From Nannobrachium achirus (taxonomy: Eukaryota > Chordata > Actinopteri > Myctophiformes > Myctophidae): a DNA stretch of 64,000 bases. Location: positions 5,325,104 through 5,389,103 of the forward strand of contig OY997653.1 in NCBI GenBank assembly GCA_963921795.1, in the 5' to 3' direction. The notes beneath the pieces are model-generated. The model was not told where the DNA came from and did no database searches. It worked only from the letters and a program-made list of their open reading frames with translations. This document shows, one piece after another, positions 35,141 through 46,734 of this stretch (positions are counted from its first letter, which is position 1; each line of letters begins with the position of its first letter). The position numbers and the translations under genes are program-made.

Positions 35141-36180
35141 GTAGGATATAAACAAGTATTGTGCAGCTCTCCACTGTGCGTCTTTATGCACAGTGCCAGC
35201 ACTGTGTTGGTGTGTGCGTTGTGTTACAATGATAGTGTTTTGGCTGCATGGTCTTTGCGTGTGAATTTGAACTTGCAGTGGTCAGTTATTTCCGTCTGGT
35301 TTTGAACATTTGTCTGTGGTGTGTGTGAGGATGTTGTATATTAAGTGTTGAGGTGTCTTCTCACCAAAAACAGCCTACAAGAAACGCTTTCCAACTCCTG
35401 GCAGATAGGCAGTCAGTGGCATTTAGTGGCAAACTTGGCAATTAAAAGTCGGGTGACGGAAGATTGCATTCAGACGAGATGCACGTGAGCATGCTGCCTT
35501 AAACTGCGGTGTTGCCAGGTTTCCTCATTATAAGCGACTTTGGTCTTGTTTTCCTTTAAAGTCTCTAGTCGCGGGTTGCTTTTGTTTGGGCTTGTTTCTG
35601 AAGTGTAGTTGCTTATTTGGCCTTTGCTTTCAACATTCTTCTAGAAAATAGCTAATGTAATAGAGCTCAAGTGGTGAAACTGTTTGTTTGTTTTCATAGA
35701 CCTGGTCGCTTGTTTCACTCACAGAGTTTGGCAACATTGACTGAGACTAGATCGCTGTAAAAATGATGGAAAAGAGTGTCCTGAAATATTAACATGTACA
35801 ATGGTTCAATAATAATTAGCATGGAATATTATAAACGAAAAAACATCTAGGGGCCTACTATTTTAGATTGATCTAATTAGGATACAGTCATGCAGAAGCT
35901 TGACAATGCAACCATGCAGAGCTATTTACCAACCAGAATTTGATATAGGCTATCACAATCACATATATATATATATATAGTCTATCACATATAAATATTT
36001 TGTTTAGTTTTCGAGGCCAGAATTACATTGTTTCGTTCTATATATATATTTAGAACACTATTATACTGTTGTTTTTTTTGTATGTCCAAAAATAATGTAA
36101 AGTGTCTTCATTCAGTGGGCGTGGTTTTGACATAGGGCCGTTGAGGACCTCAAATGCCAGGGCCGTTTTTTTCCCCCAGT
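35141..36180. other. No recognised feature
   Basis: Mixed sequence with short AT-rich tracts (35965-35980, 36040-36050). No gene, RNA or clear repeat termini. Confidence 0.4.
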
Positions 36181-36185
36181 CCGGG

Positions 36186-36197
36186 GCTGTGTGTGTA

Positions 36198-36263
<66 letters not shown>

Positions 36264-36275
36264 TGTGTGTGTGTA
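36186..36275. repeat. (GT)n microsatellite
   Basis: GT repeats with GTAT interruptions, ending at the target site of a family B element. Confidence 0.95.
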
Positions 36276-36277
36276 AG

Positions 36278-36737
36278 CAGGGGCGTCACAAGGGGTAGGA
36301 AAGTGGGACTGAGTTACCAGGGCCCAAGGTGGAGGGGCCCTAGTAACTTTAGCTATTGAAAAATAGCAGATATACAAGCTCACAGCGCGGCACCGAGTGC
36401 CGCGCTGCAAGCTTGTAGATCTGCTATTTTTGAAAAGTCGTGAAAAATCTTTGAATATATGTAATTTTTTAAGTGAACATTTGTAACTCAAATTTTGCTT
36501 CTGGGGGGGGGTCCCTGGAACTAAATATTTTGAGACGGGGGTCCTTCACATGAAAAAGTTTGAGCATCACTGACATTTTCACGATTTTTCAAAAATAGCA
36601 GATCTACAAGCTCGCAGCGCGGCACTCGGTGCCGCGCTGTGAGCTTGTATATCTGCTATTTTTCAATAGTTAACATTCATGGGGGGCCCGCAGTGAATCC
36701 TTGTACCCAGGGCCCAGAATTTGGTGTGAAGCCCCTG
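36278..36737 (+). mobile_element. Family B element with two hairpins
   Basis: Ends CAGGGGCGTCACAAGGGG and GTGTGAAGCCCCTG. Target copies TGTGTAAG (36270-36277) and TGTGCAAG (36738-36745). Hairpins at about 36354-36437 and 36590-36670. The 5' arm of the first and 3' arm of the second carry TATAC where the other arms have TCTAC. Confidence 0.8.
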
Positions 36738-37015
36738 TGTGCAAGTGAAAAAGGAATGCTTTCCAAATCTCAAATCATGACCAATTATGTGTACGACAGT
36801 CTGTGCATTGTATGGCGAGTGTAATATGGGCGATGGGTTTGATTGTGAGGCACTTGAGGAACCAAAGATAATTACTATGCAAAGAAAAGGGGTCGAGAAA
36901 CGTAATCAGGGAAAGAATGAGTGACAATCAAAGATATTGTAGAATAGTCGGAGAACTGTTAAGCCCTCAAGAGCACTGGTTTTGGCGCTTTCTCATCTCT
37001 ACATGCAGGGGTGTC

Positions 37016-37714
37016 ACACCAAATTCTGGGCCATTCTGGGTACAAGGATTCACTCACATTTTGTGCTTTAACTATTGAAAAATAGAAGATATACAATCTC
37101 ACAGCACGGCGCTGTAGATCTGCTATTTTTGAAAAATTGTGAAAATTTGTCTGAATATTTGTTTCTATGTCAGTGGTGCTCAAATATGTTCATGTGAAGG
37201 ACCCAGAAAATGATATGTATTTGGCCACGGACCCCCATCTCAAAATATTTAGTTCCAGGGACCCCCCAGAAGCAAAATGTGAGTTACAAATGTTCGCTTA
37301 AAAAGTATATTCAAAGATTTGCACACATTTTCACGACTTTTCAAAAATAGCAGATCTATAAGCTCTTCTATGTCAGTGGTGCTCAAATATTTTCATGTGA
37401 AGGACCCAGAAAATGATATGTATTTGGCCACGGACCGCCCATCTCAAAATATTTAGTTGCAGGGACCACCCAGAAGCAAAGTGTGAGTTACAAATGTTCG
37501 CTTAAAAAATACATATATTCAAAGATGTGCACACATTTTCACGACTTTAAAAAAAATAGCAGATCTACAAGCTCGCAGCGCGGCACTCGGTGCCACGCTG
37601 TGAGCTTGTAGATCTGCTATTTTTCAATAGCAAAAGTATAAAATAATGAAGGCCCCTTCCACCTTGGGCCCTAGTAACTCAGTCCCACTTTACCGCCCCC
37701 TTGTGACGCCCCTG
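37016..37714 (-). mobile_element. Family B element with internal duplication
   Basis: Left CAGGGGTGTCACACC, right TTGTGACGCCCCTG. Target copies TCTACATG (37008-37015) and TCCACATG (37715-37722). The block 'CAGTGGTGCTCAAATAT' to 'CACGACTTT' occurs twice. Hairpins at about 37073-37135 and 37550-37630, with a single arm near 37345. Confidence 0.8.
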
Positions 37715-38006
37715 TCCACATGAAATGAACAATGTTCTTGCCTGTGGAAGGAAGGGGCAATTTTGCACCTGCAAAAAAAAAAAAACTTTTTTGATGTCGA
37801 CTATCATTTTGATGTCGCCATCAGCGATCTCCTTGTAAATATATGCACTTTGTGTCCTACACACCTGCTGTCACCAACCTTTGAGGTGGGCATCAGCCTT
37901 TTTTCTGAAAAACACCTGCAAAGGATATAAGGCCACCTTGGCCTGGACCGAACAGAGCTTAGAAATAACAAAGAGGAAACAAAATGACAGACGTACAAAC
38001 TAATCG

Positions 38007-38122
38007 ATCGTCGTTGTCAGGGGCGCTGGAAGTGGGGTGCTGAGGGAGCTGCAGCTCCCCTGGTGGTGGGGGGAGGAAAAAAAAAGAAAACCCCCCCCAC
38101 TTTTTTTTTTTTTTAATAAGCC

Positions 38123-38154
<32 letters not shown>

Positions 38155-38884
38155 GAGCTATATTAAAACAATAATGTATTTGACTTTGGGGAATAAAATA
38201 TGTTGGAAAAAAGGTATTTGATTATCACATGGTGACCTAATCACATGGTCACCTTGCCACTTCCGGTCAGAAGGGAAGTCAAATTTAAATCCCGCTTTGA
38301 TGGCACACCATCTCATTGTTGCAAACTAACACCGTTGTATATGGGCAATAAAAAACAGTAGAAAACTGTTACAAAAATAATACCCGATTTTGTAGTGTGT
38401 GCGTGAGTGACTGTGTGTGTGCATGCGTGCTGTGTGTTGCACTGTGTGCTAAAATAACTAGTAACTATATAGCTCCTTGTTACACTGTTGTGCGGGGAAT
38501 AAGCACCCGAAACCGTAATAAAAATAACCCAAAACCGGATAAAAAACGTGAATTTTTCGGCGTGCGCACGCATGAACTCCTCCAGGCTCAGCTCCCCTTG
38601 GGATTTGGGAGTTCCAGCGCCCCTGGTCGTTGTCGGGTGAATAACCTTGTATGTCCAAAACCGTTCGCTTTGTATTTATCATTTTAGAAATGATCTAAAC
38701 TAGTGAAAATAGCCGATCTACAAGCACACAACGCCTCGCGCAGCGTTGTGTGCTTGTAGATCTGCTATTTTCACTAGTCCTGTGCGGCAGTCTTGTGTGA
38801 TGAAGCAGGGCTTTGCCTTGCAAAAAAAAAAACGTTCAAATTTGAAACTTGGAGATACGAGGTTTCTGCCCGACAGTGACGATA
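38007..38884. mobile_element. Family D element split by a hAT insertion
   Basis: Left tip ATCGTCGTTGT at 38007-38017, resuming at 38636 with GTCGTTGTCGGGTGAATAAC and ending GCCCGACAGTGACGATAT. Hairpin at 38695-38778 is well preserved. Confidence 0.75.
38018..38635. mobile_element. hAT-like element inserted in family D
   Basis: Ends CAGGGGCGCTGGAAGTGG and GTTCCAGCGCCCCTG, with 'GAGCTGCAGCTCCCC' near the left. The 8-bp duplication GTCGTTGT (38010-38017 and 38636-38643) is perfect and is part of the host D terminus. A (CA)n tract lies at 38128-38153. Confidence 0.85.
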
Positions 38885-39779
38885 TGCATTTCTAGTTTGA
38901 AGAAAGCAGACTTTACCGCACAGAGGCTCTACTGCATGGTCTTTAATAAATAAACGATTAACTTTCAAATGAACAATAATCATATGACTCTTCGGCAAGG
39001 CAATGATATGAGAGACAATTAAAAACACAAGTAAACAAAAATAGTAAACATTACAGTATATTATAATTTATACAGGTAGTTACCGACGAAGCAATCCGAT
39101 TGGTTGAAATGGCTCTCTACCAGTGCGGTTAAGGAGCACTACTGCAACAAAACAAAGAAATCAGCTGCGTTCAGGGACATAGTAGCTGAATGTGGCATTA
39201 ACAAATTACGAATTCCTATTGAATATCTTAAATACAATGAAATGAAGTTGACATGTTGTTTTAAAGGCAACAGTTGTATAATCGCAATATTACACTCGAG
39301 GGTCTGCCTTATCACGATTATTTGCACTTCAGTCCTGCAAGGGATTTTGGTCAAGTCAGAGCATGAAAAAAAAAATATATATATAATAATAATAATAATC
39401 TTATTCTTCTCTAAAAAACAAAAAACAAAAAAAGATTAAAATTTGGCAGGAAATTAAAAACCAAAACACACACAGCTACAAATAGCCTTTTTTAAAGTAC
39501 GGTAATACTGTATGTCTGTGCCAACATAAAAAGAAGTCTGGACCGAACCAGATTCCAACAAATACTAAAACAGAAAATAGTGGGTCATTCTCTTCGTTCA
39601 GTGCAGCTTGTTGGGTTACAGCACGCACCGTTATCATCATCATAGTCGTGTTCTTCACTTAGTAGCAGTAAAAACAAAAGACAAATAAAATAAAAAGCGC
39701 CATGAAGCCACCAGTCGGACACGGTTTAATCCAGGCACATTCAGGAACGGTCGGAACAACGTCAATCCTACAACCTACC
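38885..39779. other. No recognised feature
   Basis: AT-rich DNA. The short plus-strand frame at 39104-39439 ends in a poly-Ile/Lys artefact and has no supporting signals. Confidence 0.4.
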
Positions 39780-40290
39780 CAAGTCCTGCCAAAACGGAGG
39801 GAATGCGAGTCTGTTCAAGAGGCTCTCTATGCACAGCAGCCATACTTGAGAGAAGTTGGGTCTCTTCTGAGTTCCTTCAAAGGTGTTACCAAGGATACTA
39901 ATGAAGGCTCTGTTCCATTTCATGTAGCACAGTGGTCCTCAAACCTTTTATTTCAAGGACTCCCATAACTCTGAGAGTGTACACAGAGTTATGGGATGTG
40001 TACGCTCTCGCAGTTACACACCTTTCAAGGGGTCATTTGGAACCCTTCAACTGGACCACACTTTGAGACCCGCTGGTGTAGCAGAGTGTTTCCAGTGAGC
40101 CAACATGAACAATATCAGCAACCTGCCTCTGTTTGAGCAGAATGGAACAGAGCCCTCATTAGCATCATTGGCAACACCTGTGAAGGAAGTGAGAAGAAAC
40201 CCCAATTTCTCTCCAAAATGGCTGCCGTGCGTTTGCGAGGACCGTTCTGTTGGGTTCAAGGGCGGTCCAGGGTTTGGGACCGTGTCCAGT
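39780..40290. repeat. Inverted repeat downstream of the fig4-like terminal exon
   Basis: 39780-39927 and 40138-40290 match in opposite orientation ('AGGCTCTGTTCCATTT', 'AGCAGCCAT'). A small hAT lies in the loop. If transcribed in the 3' UTR the arms would form a long stem. Confidence 0.6.
39930..40075. mobile_element. 146-bp hAT-like MITE
   Basis: Ends CAGTGGTCCTCAAACC and CTTTGAGACCCGCTG. Target copies ATGTAGCA (39922-39929) and GTGTAGCA (40076-40083). On the minus strand it provides AATAAA at 39952-39947. Confidence 0.75.
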
Positions 40291-40363
40291 CTGGGCGAGG
40301 TAGCGGACACTTCCTGGCCTAGGGAAGAAGGTCCATCCTGAGTGGACCTGGTGAGCCCGGTCT

Positions 40364-40541
40364 TCACATGTACCTGTTCTTGATGTACTCCCTGTACATC
40401 AGCATGTCCTCGCGGCACAGCGGCCTCACCTGGCCCAGGCCGATCGTCACGTGGGCCTCGAACACCTCGCGGCTGTCTCGGTCCACCTGCGGAGGAGAGA
40501 CCGCGTAGACGCTGTCTTCATGGAAGCGCGACACCGGCTCT
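40364..40541 (-). CDS. fig4: Terminal coding exon, probable FIG4 C-terminus
   Basis: Acceptor TGTCTTTAG precedes base 40541. The exon completes a split Arg codon and encodes EPVSRFHEDSVYAVSPPQVD through a final REYIKNRYM and a stop. Frame and phase match the donor at 62390, giving '...LIYEREPVSRF...'. Codons are GC-rich, as in gpr6. FIG4 (SAC3) is a SAC-domain PI(3,5)P2 5-phosphatase of the endolysosomal PIKfyve-VAC14 complex. The catalytic SAC domain would lie beyond the window. The exon itself is well supported. The name rests on FIG4-GPR6 gene order and general resemblance of the tail, not an alignment. Confidence 0.55.
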
Positions 40542-40754
40542 CTAAAGACAGACGGGAGGAAAAAGGGGGAGAGGGTTAGGGTGAGGGTGAAGCAAGCAGG
40601 ATTGTTAAAGATGAAATGCCATGATTTCTCCCCCCTCCCCCAAAACATGATTATCAGGCATTATGATTATACTAGGAGGAAGATTTTTTTTCAAAAAAAA
40701 AGAAAAAGAAAAAAAGAGTTAAAATTAGGTTTTTATGTGGCCACACCCACCAGT

Positions 40755-41040
40755 TCATTAAAGGGATATTCCACTTTCAACAGGGAAACACCGTATGGGC
40801 TTTTCTCCACATACACACCCATTGTAACTTCAAACTCCATTTTAACCATGATAGGTTCATTAAAAACACCCATTATTTTTCAGGTGACTCATAATACCCT
40901 CCTAATACGTGAGCAGGCTGTTCTTTTCGATAACTTTTTTCATTTATTTTTAATAATTATTTGGGGAAAATGGAAAAAATGAAATACAAAAAGATATTAT
41001 AAAAAAGAAATGGAAAAAGTTATCGAAAAAACACGATATA
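40755..41040. repeat. Fold-back MITE-like sequence
   Basis: TTAAAGGGATATTCCACTTT at the left resembles TTAA-type MITE ends. Inverted stems 'TTTTCGATAACTTTTTTC' and 'GAAAAAGTTATCGAAAA' lie at 40926-40945 and 41010-41030. Confidence 0.4.
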
Positions 41041-41529
41041 ATCACATATATCAATGCATCTGGTTCGTCCAATGTGATTGTGATGTCCATATCAAATAAA
41101 TAAAACATGACATAACATAACATCTTTTACACCAGGCCCATTGCAAGATAAGATCTTTGAGAATGGCTTCCAAACCCAGTGACCTTCCTCTGGGAACGAG
41201 CAGACTGACTTCTTGAATGACTAAGACGACGACAGCGCGAGACATCTTGACATGGAACCTTTTCTTAAGGACATGATTCAACAACATGACAGTGAGAAAT
41301 GTGTCTTGAGGACAAGAAAACAAGGTGTTTTAATCCCCTAAACCATATTCAAGACCGCATCAAGCCTAGGAAAAGAAACACCACCTGAAGGGCGTGCTAA
41401 TGGGAAGAAAATGATCTGGGGGGAAAATAAGGCTCCTTTACAAAGAAGCATTAATATTTTTCTCAGAAGTGGCACCGCTGCCCTGCTTCATCAGTGCTGT
41501 GGTGTGTTATCCACTGAGAGCGTATTGGG

Positions 41530-42484
41530 CAGTGGTGGAACAAGTACATTTAGTTTTTACTTACCCATTTAGAACGGGTACACATTATTGTGTATCAAAA
41601 AAAAAAATCAAATTTTGACCCGATTCTATAAGTGTCTTTTGAATCCTTCTAAGGTTTTTTGAAAGACCTATGTTTCTATGTCAGCTATCTGGGTAGCCAT
41701 CGTCAAAGAAAAGGTCCTTTTCACTTAACTGGAGCTCAGTTAGTCTGTTCTTGAGAGATTACTCAAACCTTTTCATGTGAAGGACCCCCAAAATGATATT
41801 TATTTGGCCACAGACCCCCATCTCAAAATATTTAGTTCCAGGGACCACCCAGAAGCAAAATTTGAGTTACAAACGTTCGCTTTGAAAATATACATTTTCA
41901 CGATTTTTTCAAAAATAGCAGATCTACAAGCTCGCAGCGCGGCACTCGGTGCCGCGCTGTGAGCTTCTATATCTGCTATTTTTCACTGGTTAAAGCATTC
42001 AATAATTCTAGGCCTAAATGGGTTAAGTATCAATACTGCATTGTAGAAGTACGGATTTCAGAATGTACTTGAGTAAAAGTATGAAAGTGTAGGCATCAAA
42101 ATGTACTTAAAGTACCAAAAGTAAAAATACAAAAAATTTGAAAATAGCAGATCGACAAGCTCAAACACAAGCTTGTAGATCGGCTCGCAACGTGTCACAT
42201 GGCGACACATGGCCTAAGTATAAAATAGGGCCAAAGTGGTAAATGTATTTTTTTAACATTATAATTTATATCTGCAAAGTAATAATAATAATAACAATAC
42301 ATTTTATTTGTAACGCACATTTGCAACAAATCTCAAAGTGCTAAATAAATGTAGTGGATTAAAAGTCGAATATTTGGATTCGAGATGGTAGTGGAGTAGA
42401 AGTAAAAAAATGGAGATACTCAAGTAAAGTACAAATACCTAAAATGTTACTTAAGTAAATCTACTTAGTTACTTTCCACCACTG
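41530..42484 (+). mobile_element. Family E Tol2-like element with nested insertion
   Basis: Ends CAGTGGTGGAACAAGTAC and TACTTTCCACCACTG. Perfect 8-bp duplication GTATTGGG (41522-41529 and 42485-42492). Contains its own hairpin at about 42133-42190 and a nested TTAA-type S element at 41565-42022. Confidence 0.85.
41565..42022 (-). mobile_element. Family S element (TTAA-type) with B-like interior
   Basis: Ends CCCATTTAGAACGGG and GGCCTAAATGGG, next to TTA(C) on the left and TTAA (42023-42026) on the right. The flanking E sequence would rejoin as TTTTTACTTAAGTATC, so the insertion site was TTAA, as for piggyBac-type elements. The interior shares the hairpin (about 41910-41990) and 'GTTCCAGGGACC' blocks with family B. 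Confidence 0.7.
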
Positions 42485-42544
42485 GTATTGGGTCAGCCAG
42501 TCCACCAGCTAGATGCTCTAGTCAGCAGTAGGGATGGACGATAA

Positions 42545-43140
42545 GTAAGGGATAAATACTGGCTCCGCGGGGGTTGTCCATATATAACATCCCGACGGAC
42601 TGATAACTCCCCGAGGCGCTAGCCGAGGGGAGTTATATATGGACAACCCCAAAGGAGCCAGTATTTATCCCGCTTATTACCCGGCTACTAAATAAAATTA
42701 ATAATTTGACTCAAAACTAAAAACAAAAAGTATTTCCTTGTTTACAGATGGCTGGAAGTGTTCCACAAGTGTCGTGCTGGGCGTCCCCCCCAGCGCGACA
42801 CGGTCGCTTGGAAAACAAGGAAGTGATGATTAGATAGAATCCATTTTCTGATACTACGTTGTCTATTTCTCGCTTAAAATATTTTTAAAAACATTCTTGA
42901 GAGCAACGTTTAGTTCTAAATGTCGCTGTGTAGTTGTTTACATGGCTGACATGTTGGATACAGCACAAGATTCACGCAGTGCAGCTCGACTGCAGCAGGT
43001 GTTCTGAGTCTTTGATTAGGCAGCGGTCTGTTATAGAGCGGAGCGGTCTGTTATCCAGAAATAACAGACCGCTGATTTCAGCAACTGACCAATCAGAATC
43101 AAGCATTCAAACAAGCCGGGTAATAAGCGATATTATCGTT
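42545..43140. mobile_element. Palindrome-rich DNA element
   Basis: 42549-42681 is a long inverted repeat ('GGATAAATACTGGCTCC' / 'GGAGCCAGTATTTATCC', 'GTTATATATGGACAACCCC'). 43020-43080 forms another ('GCAGCGGTCTGTTAT' / 'ATAACAGACCGCTG'). The right edge reads GCCGGGTAATAAGCG, matching CGCTTATTACCCGGC at 42670-42685, so arms occur at several places. Family unknown. Confidence 0.5.
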
Positions 43141-43346
43141 TATCGAGATAAAAAACACTCGCGGTAATCGTATCGTGGAGATTTAATTTATTGTGATATT
43201 GTCCTCCGTCATGCACTGGGATCAATTCACCTTTTATTTGCCGAGCTGCATATCCAGTACCACTTAAACCCACTATAATTGGTAAAAGGTACTTATAATA
43301 TACATACTTGATAGTCTTTTTTTCACTCTCTATCAAATGTTTTTGC

Positions 43347-43425
43347 CAAAAAATAGCCGATCTACAAGCTCACAACAGGTTGCAACGCGACGCGTTGTGA
43401 GCTTGTAGATCTGCTATTCTTTAGT
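43347..43425. repeat. Shared hairpin without a recognised host
   Basis: AAAAAATAGCCGATCTACAA opens and GTAGATCTGCTATTCTTT closes the stem; the centre is GCAACGCGACGCGTTG. No flanking element ends were recognised. A further incomplete hairpin lies at 43557-43590. Confidence 0.7.
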
Positions 43426-43929
43426 CAGCCTAGTCAGCAGCAGCAGAGACTCAGCTCATGGAAGAATGACCCAGGAGTGCTCAGTGTTCTCCCACATGTC
43501 ATTATTGTCATAAAAATGTTCAGATATTTTCAAATATCTGAAAAAAGAGGATCTACAAAAATAGCAGATCTACAAGCTTACAACGTTGTAAGTCTGTTGC
43601 GACTGTCAGGTCGCAAACCTCCACCGGCTGTCAGTCAGTCAGTCAGTCTGTCTGTCTGTCACACTTTTGCCCTACTCATCTCTCTGCCACCGTTGCCCCG
43701 ATCCATGCCAAACTTTGCACACGCACCCCTTGGCTGCCAAACCACAACCGCCACCCCTCATTTCTCACATGGCCCTCTTTTAGCGCCACCATGAGGCCGA
43801 TTCTTGACACATTTTTGGACACTGCTCCCACAGATTGTGCCCTAAGATCATACAAAGCAGTACACAGTATCTCTAAAGTCATGTCATCAACATGGATCTG
43901 TCCCACTTCCCATATTCCCTCCTGATTGT

Positions 43930-44015
43930 CTATTTTCAATATTTTCACCAAAAGGCCCCTTTAGAAATGTCAGCCCCTGCCTCTCTAACATTCTCTGCAC
44001 GTCCCTGATGGAAAG
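43930..44015 (-). repeat. Family P repeat, copy without hairpin
   Basis: The reverse complement reads GGGACGTGCAGAGAATG to GAAAATATTGAAAATAG and then diverges. Nearly identical over about 75 bp to 48103-48178, which continues into a hairpin at exactly this point. Confidence 0.7.
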
Positions 44016-44097
44016 AAAGTAAGACAAGTACTATAGACTGGGCAACCACACTGAATACTGCATGAAACTGGCCTAAGGGTGGCGCTGGAAAGAAATC

Positions 44098-44580
44098 CAT
44101 GGGGTCAAGTAGTCGGAGGCCTTAGGGAGATAGAATGGTAATTTCGTGCTAATCAGTCTAAAAGCGCCACATTTTGCACAGATGTAGCCCAGGGCTTGCT
44201 CTAATGATTTAGCTAGGGCGCTCGAGTCGGCGACCTTCAGGGTCACCACAGTGGCCAACTCAAGTTGGGCTCGCAATCGACTTTCTATACAGGAGGAAAA
44301 TACCCAGAAAAACATATTTTTTCTGGGTATTTAAGTAGGATGTGAGGGGTCTAACTAGGGGTTTGTCATGATGCTGAATGCATTGCAAGCATTTGTTTTG
44401 CACAAAAACATTCCTTGGGCTACAAATGGCCCCAGAAAACCCCCACAAAACTGTGAAAAGTGATGACTCATCACTTTTCATCGCTTTCTGTGGCATTCCC
44501 TGGGCTACATCTGTGCATAATTTGGCGCTTTTAGACTGATTAGCACAAAATATCCCTAAGGCCTCCGACTAAAGAGAAAC
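44098..44580. repeat. Large palindrome
   Basis: Outer arms 'GTCGGAGGCCTTAGGGA' / 'TCCCTAAGGCCTCCGAC' and 'CTAATCAGTCTAAAAGCGCC' / its complement enclose 44290-44510. That inner part repeats the inner unit of the 26.5-27.0 kb palindrome ('GAGGGGTCTAACTAGGGGTT'). Confidence 0.7.
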
Positions 44581-44789
44581 AAGGGTTCATTCTCCATGAG
44601 AAAGAAGGCGCACAAACTGTACATTTTAATGCCAATGGTACAGTAGATCTTGAGACATTAGGGGGGAAAAAGTGTCCAAAGTCACAACGTTAGTGGGATT
44701 AGAAAGAAAAAAAAAGAAAAAAAAAACATACTACAAACGAGGGACCACCATAACCTTACCTACTTCTTCTTTTTTTTTAAATATATATA

Positions 44790-45180
44790 TATTATTTTTA
44801 TCCCACGATTTTGTAACCCATTTTCACCCAGTGCCAATTGCCTATGTAATCCTGGGCTCTGCTCTCCCTCTGCCGCGCCTGGGGAGACAACGGACAAACC
44901 TCATGCTTCCTTCAATGCATGGGTAGTTCAAGTTGTTTCTTTTCACCTGACAGGGGGGGATTTCCCCGGGATGGACGTAGCGCGTGGAAGGAACACGTTA
45001 TTCCAACCAGTTCCTTTCCCCTCCATCAGGCGCCCCCGGCTGGCCAGGGGGAGGCATTATTGAGACCAGGATTACTGCATGTTTTTGTGAGGGTTATCAA
45101 CCCTAGGAGACACGGGGAGAACATGCAAACTTGTGGAGTTTTCCACGCAGAAAGGGCCTTTCTGTGTGGAAAACTCCACA
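44790..45180 (-). mobile_element. tRNA-derived SINE, 5'-truncated
   Basis: Minus-strand match to the fuller copy at 57357-57883: 'GCATGTTCTCCCCGTGTC', 'GAGGGGAAAGGAACTGG' and the T-rich tail region. The tRNA head is missing. At 45133-45179 the upstream end folds back as GTGGAGTTTTCCAC...GTGGAAAACTCCAC. Confidence 0.75.
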
Positions 45181-45549
45181 ACCTGACCTACTTCTGATGT
45201 CAATTTACAACAACAATAGAATGTCTGTTGCCTCATAGAGGACAGAGTGGCGATGCACTTCTGCCTAGCAACAGCTTAACTATTACGCGTTGCCTTGACA
45301 AAATGTGACCTCAATGTCAGGGATGTGTAAAGGTGACCAAAATGAGACTACTATAATTTTATAATAACGATTATTCTAAACACTACACCCATACTAGGTA
45401 TCCTCTAAAATATAGTTACTATGGGCAATATAGCCTTTGCGACAGATTGTTTTAATTATTATTTAAAAAATTAAAACAAATATTAAAAAATAAATTATAT
45501 TACATTTGTATCCTAAAGGAAAACGATTATTCGAATATTCGGACCCATC

Positions 45550-45695
45550 GCTACTCAATGACTGTCTGTCTGAAATGTGCTTTTTTTTGCCTCCTAAAAA
45601 GTATCCAAGCTACGCTACTCAATGACTGTCTTTCTGAAATGTGCTTTTTGAAATGTGCTTTTTGAAATGTGCTTTTTGCCTAAAAAGTATCCAAG
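45550..45695 (+). repeat. Local tandem duplication
   Basis: 'CTACTCAATGACTGTCT...GAAATGTGCTTTTT...AAAAAGTATCCAAGCTA' occurs twice. In the second copy TTGAAATGTGCTTT is repeated three times. Confidence 0.8.
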
Positions 45696-46348
45696 CTATT
45701 TTCCTTTCTTTGTGTTCAAGGGTTCCTCATGGCATGGTTGTAGGGAGAGTGAGGTTGAGTGGAGGGATAATGCATGTTTGGGCAATGAGATGTTACATAG
45801 CTATTAACCTCGCCTCGCCAGGCTTTCTGGGGGAAAGCCTGGTGTTCGTTCACAACAGGCCGTTTGGTTTCCGCCTAACGCGCGGAAACCACTGGAAGAA
45901 GCGGCGTCGCTTTGATTTGGTTCCCTCCGTTTGTTTCCCCAATCCCTATTAAAATGCTCGAGTAGCCTAGTGTAGTCTTGCCAGTCACTACGAGTTGGAC
46001 TAAAAGATGCATATACCAAACACATTTTCAAAAGCAAAACTACTCAGCATCGAGGAGTTTATTAGGTAGGCCCTAAAAGTATGTCCTTGAGCGCAGGGGA
46101 ATTATTTTGGGTTAAAACTGAATCCGGTTGGATAGTTACGGCCAAATTGTAGTCTTTGAGGACTACAACATGAAGTGTTGTGGTTTCCGCTCCCGACCGG
46201 ATACAACCCTGAAAAGTGAAGTGATCCCAGACTACATAGCTATTGGTTAATGGGCTGCATCCATAAGTATACCATGGTCACCTGTATAGCCATGCTTGTC
46301 CTGGGAGCTGTGGTCAGTGGTGTAAAGTAACTAAGTACATTTACTTAA

Positions 46349-46734
46349 AGGAGCTATAGTTAACTTTTTTCTTGAAAAACGGATGCTAAAATAAAAATGT
46401 TTCGAAAATATTTTATAAAAAAATAAGCTTCATATATGTGTTTCAATTAAAAAATGACCACAAAAAGCGTAAAATAATGATAATAATGTTGGCCATTGTC
46501 GGGCCGACACTTTGTTTACATCCTAGTCTAACACTACCAAAGAATAGACTAGAATGTAAACAAAGTGTCGGTCTGATTGATGGCCAAAATTATTATTTTA
46601 TCATTATTTTACGCTTTTTGTGGTCATTTTTGAATAGAAACACATGTATGAAGCTTATTTTTTTATAAAATATTTTTGAAACATAATTTTTATTTTAGCA
46701 TCCGTTTTTCAAGATAAAGTTGACTATAGCTCCT
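46349..46734. mobile_element. Family F fold-back MITE (TTAA target)
   Basis: Ends AGGAGCTATAG and CTATAGCTCCT, flanked by TTAA at 46345-46348 and 46735-46738. Arms are inverted over about 170 bp each ('GACACTTTGTTTACAT' / 'ATGTAAACAAAGTGTC'). Consistent with a piggyBac- or Kolobok-type non-autonomous element. Confidence 0.8.

Noticed and set aside
39104..39439. 111-codon plus-strand frame
   Set aside because: Ends in a low-complexity Ile/Lys run, no splice or family support.
40047..40418. 123-codon minus-strand frame overlapping the fig4-like exon
   Set aside because: Out of frame with the exon that has matching splice phase; composition looks like UTR read in a chance frame.
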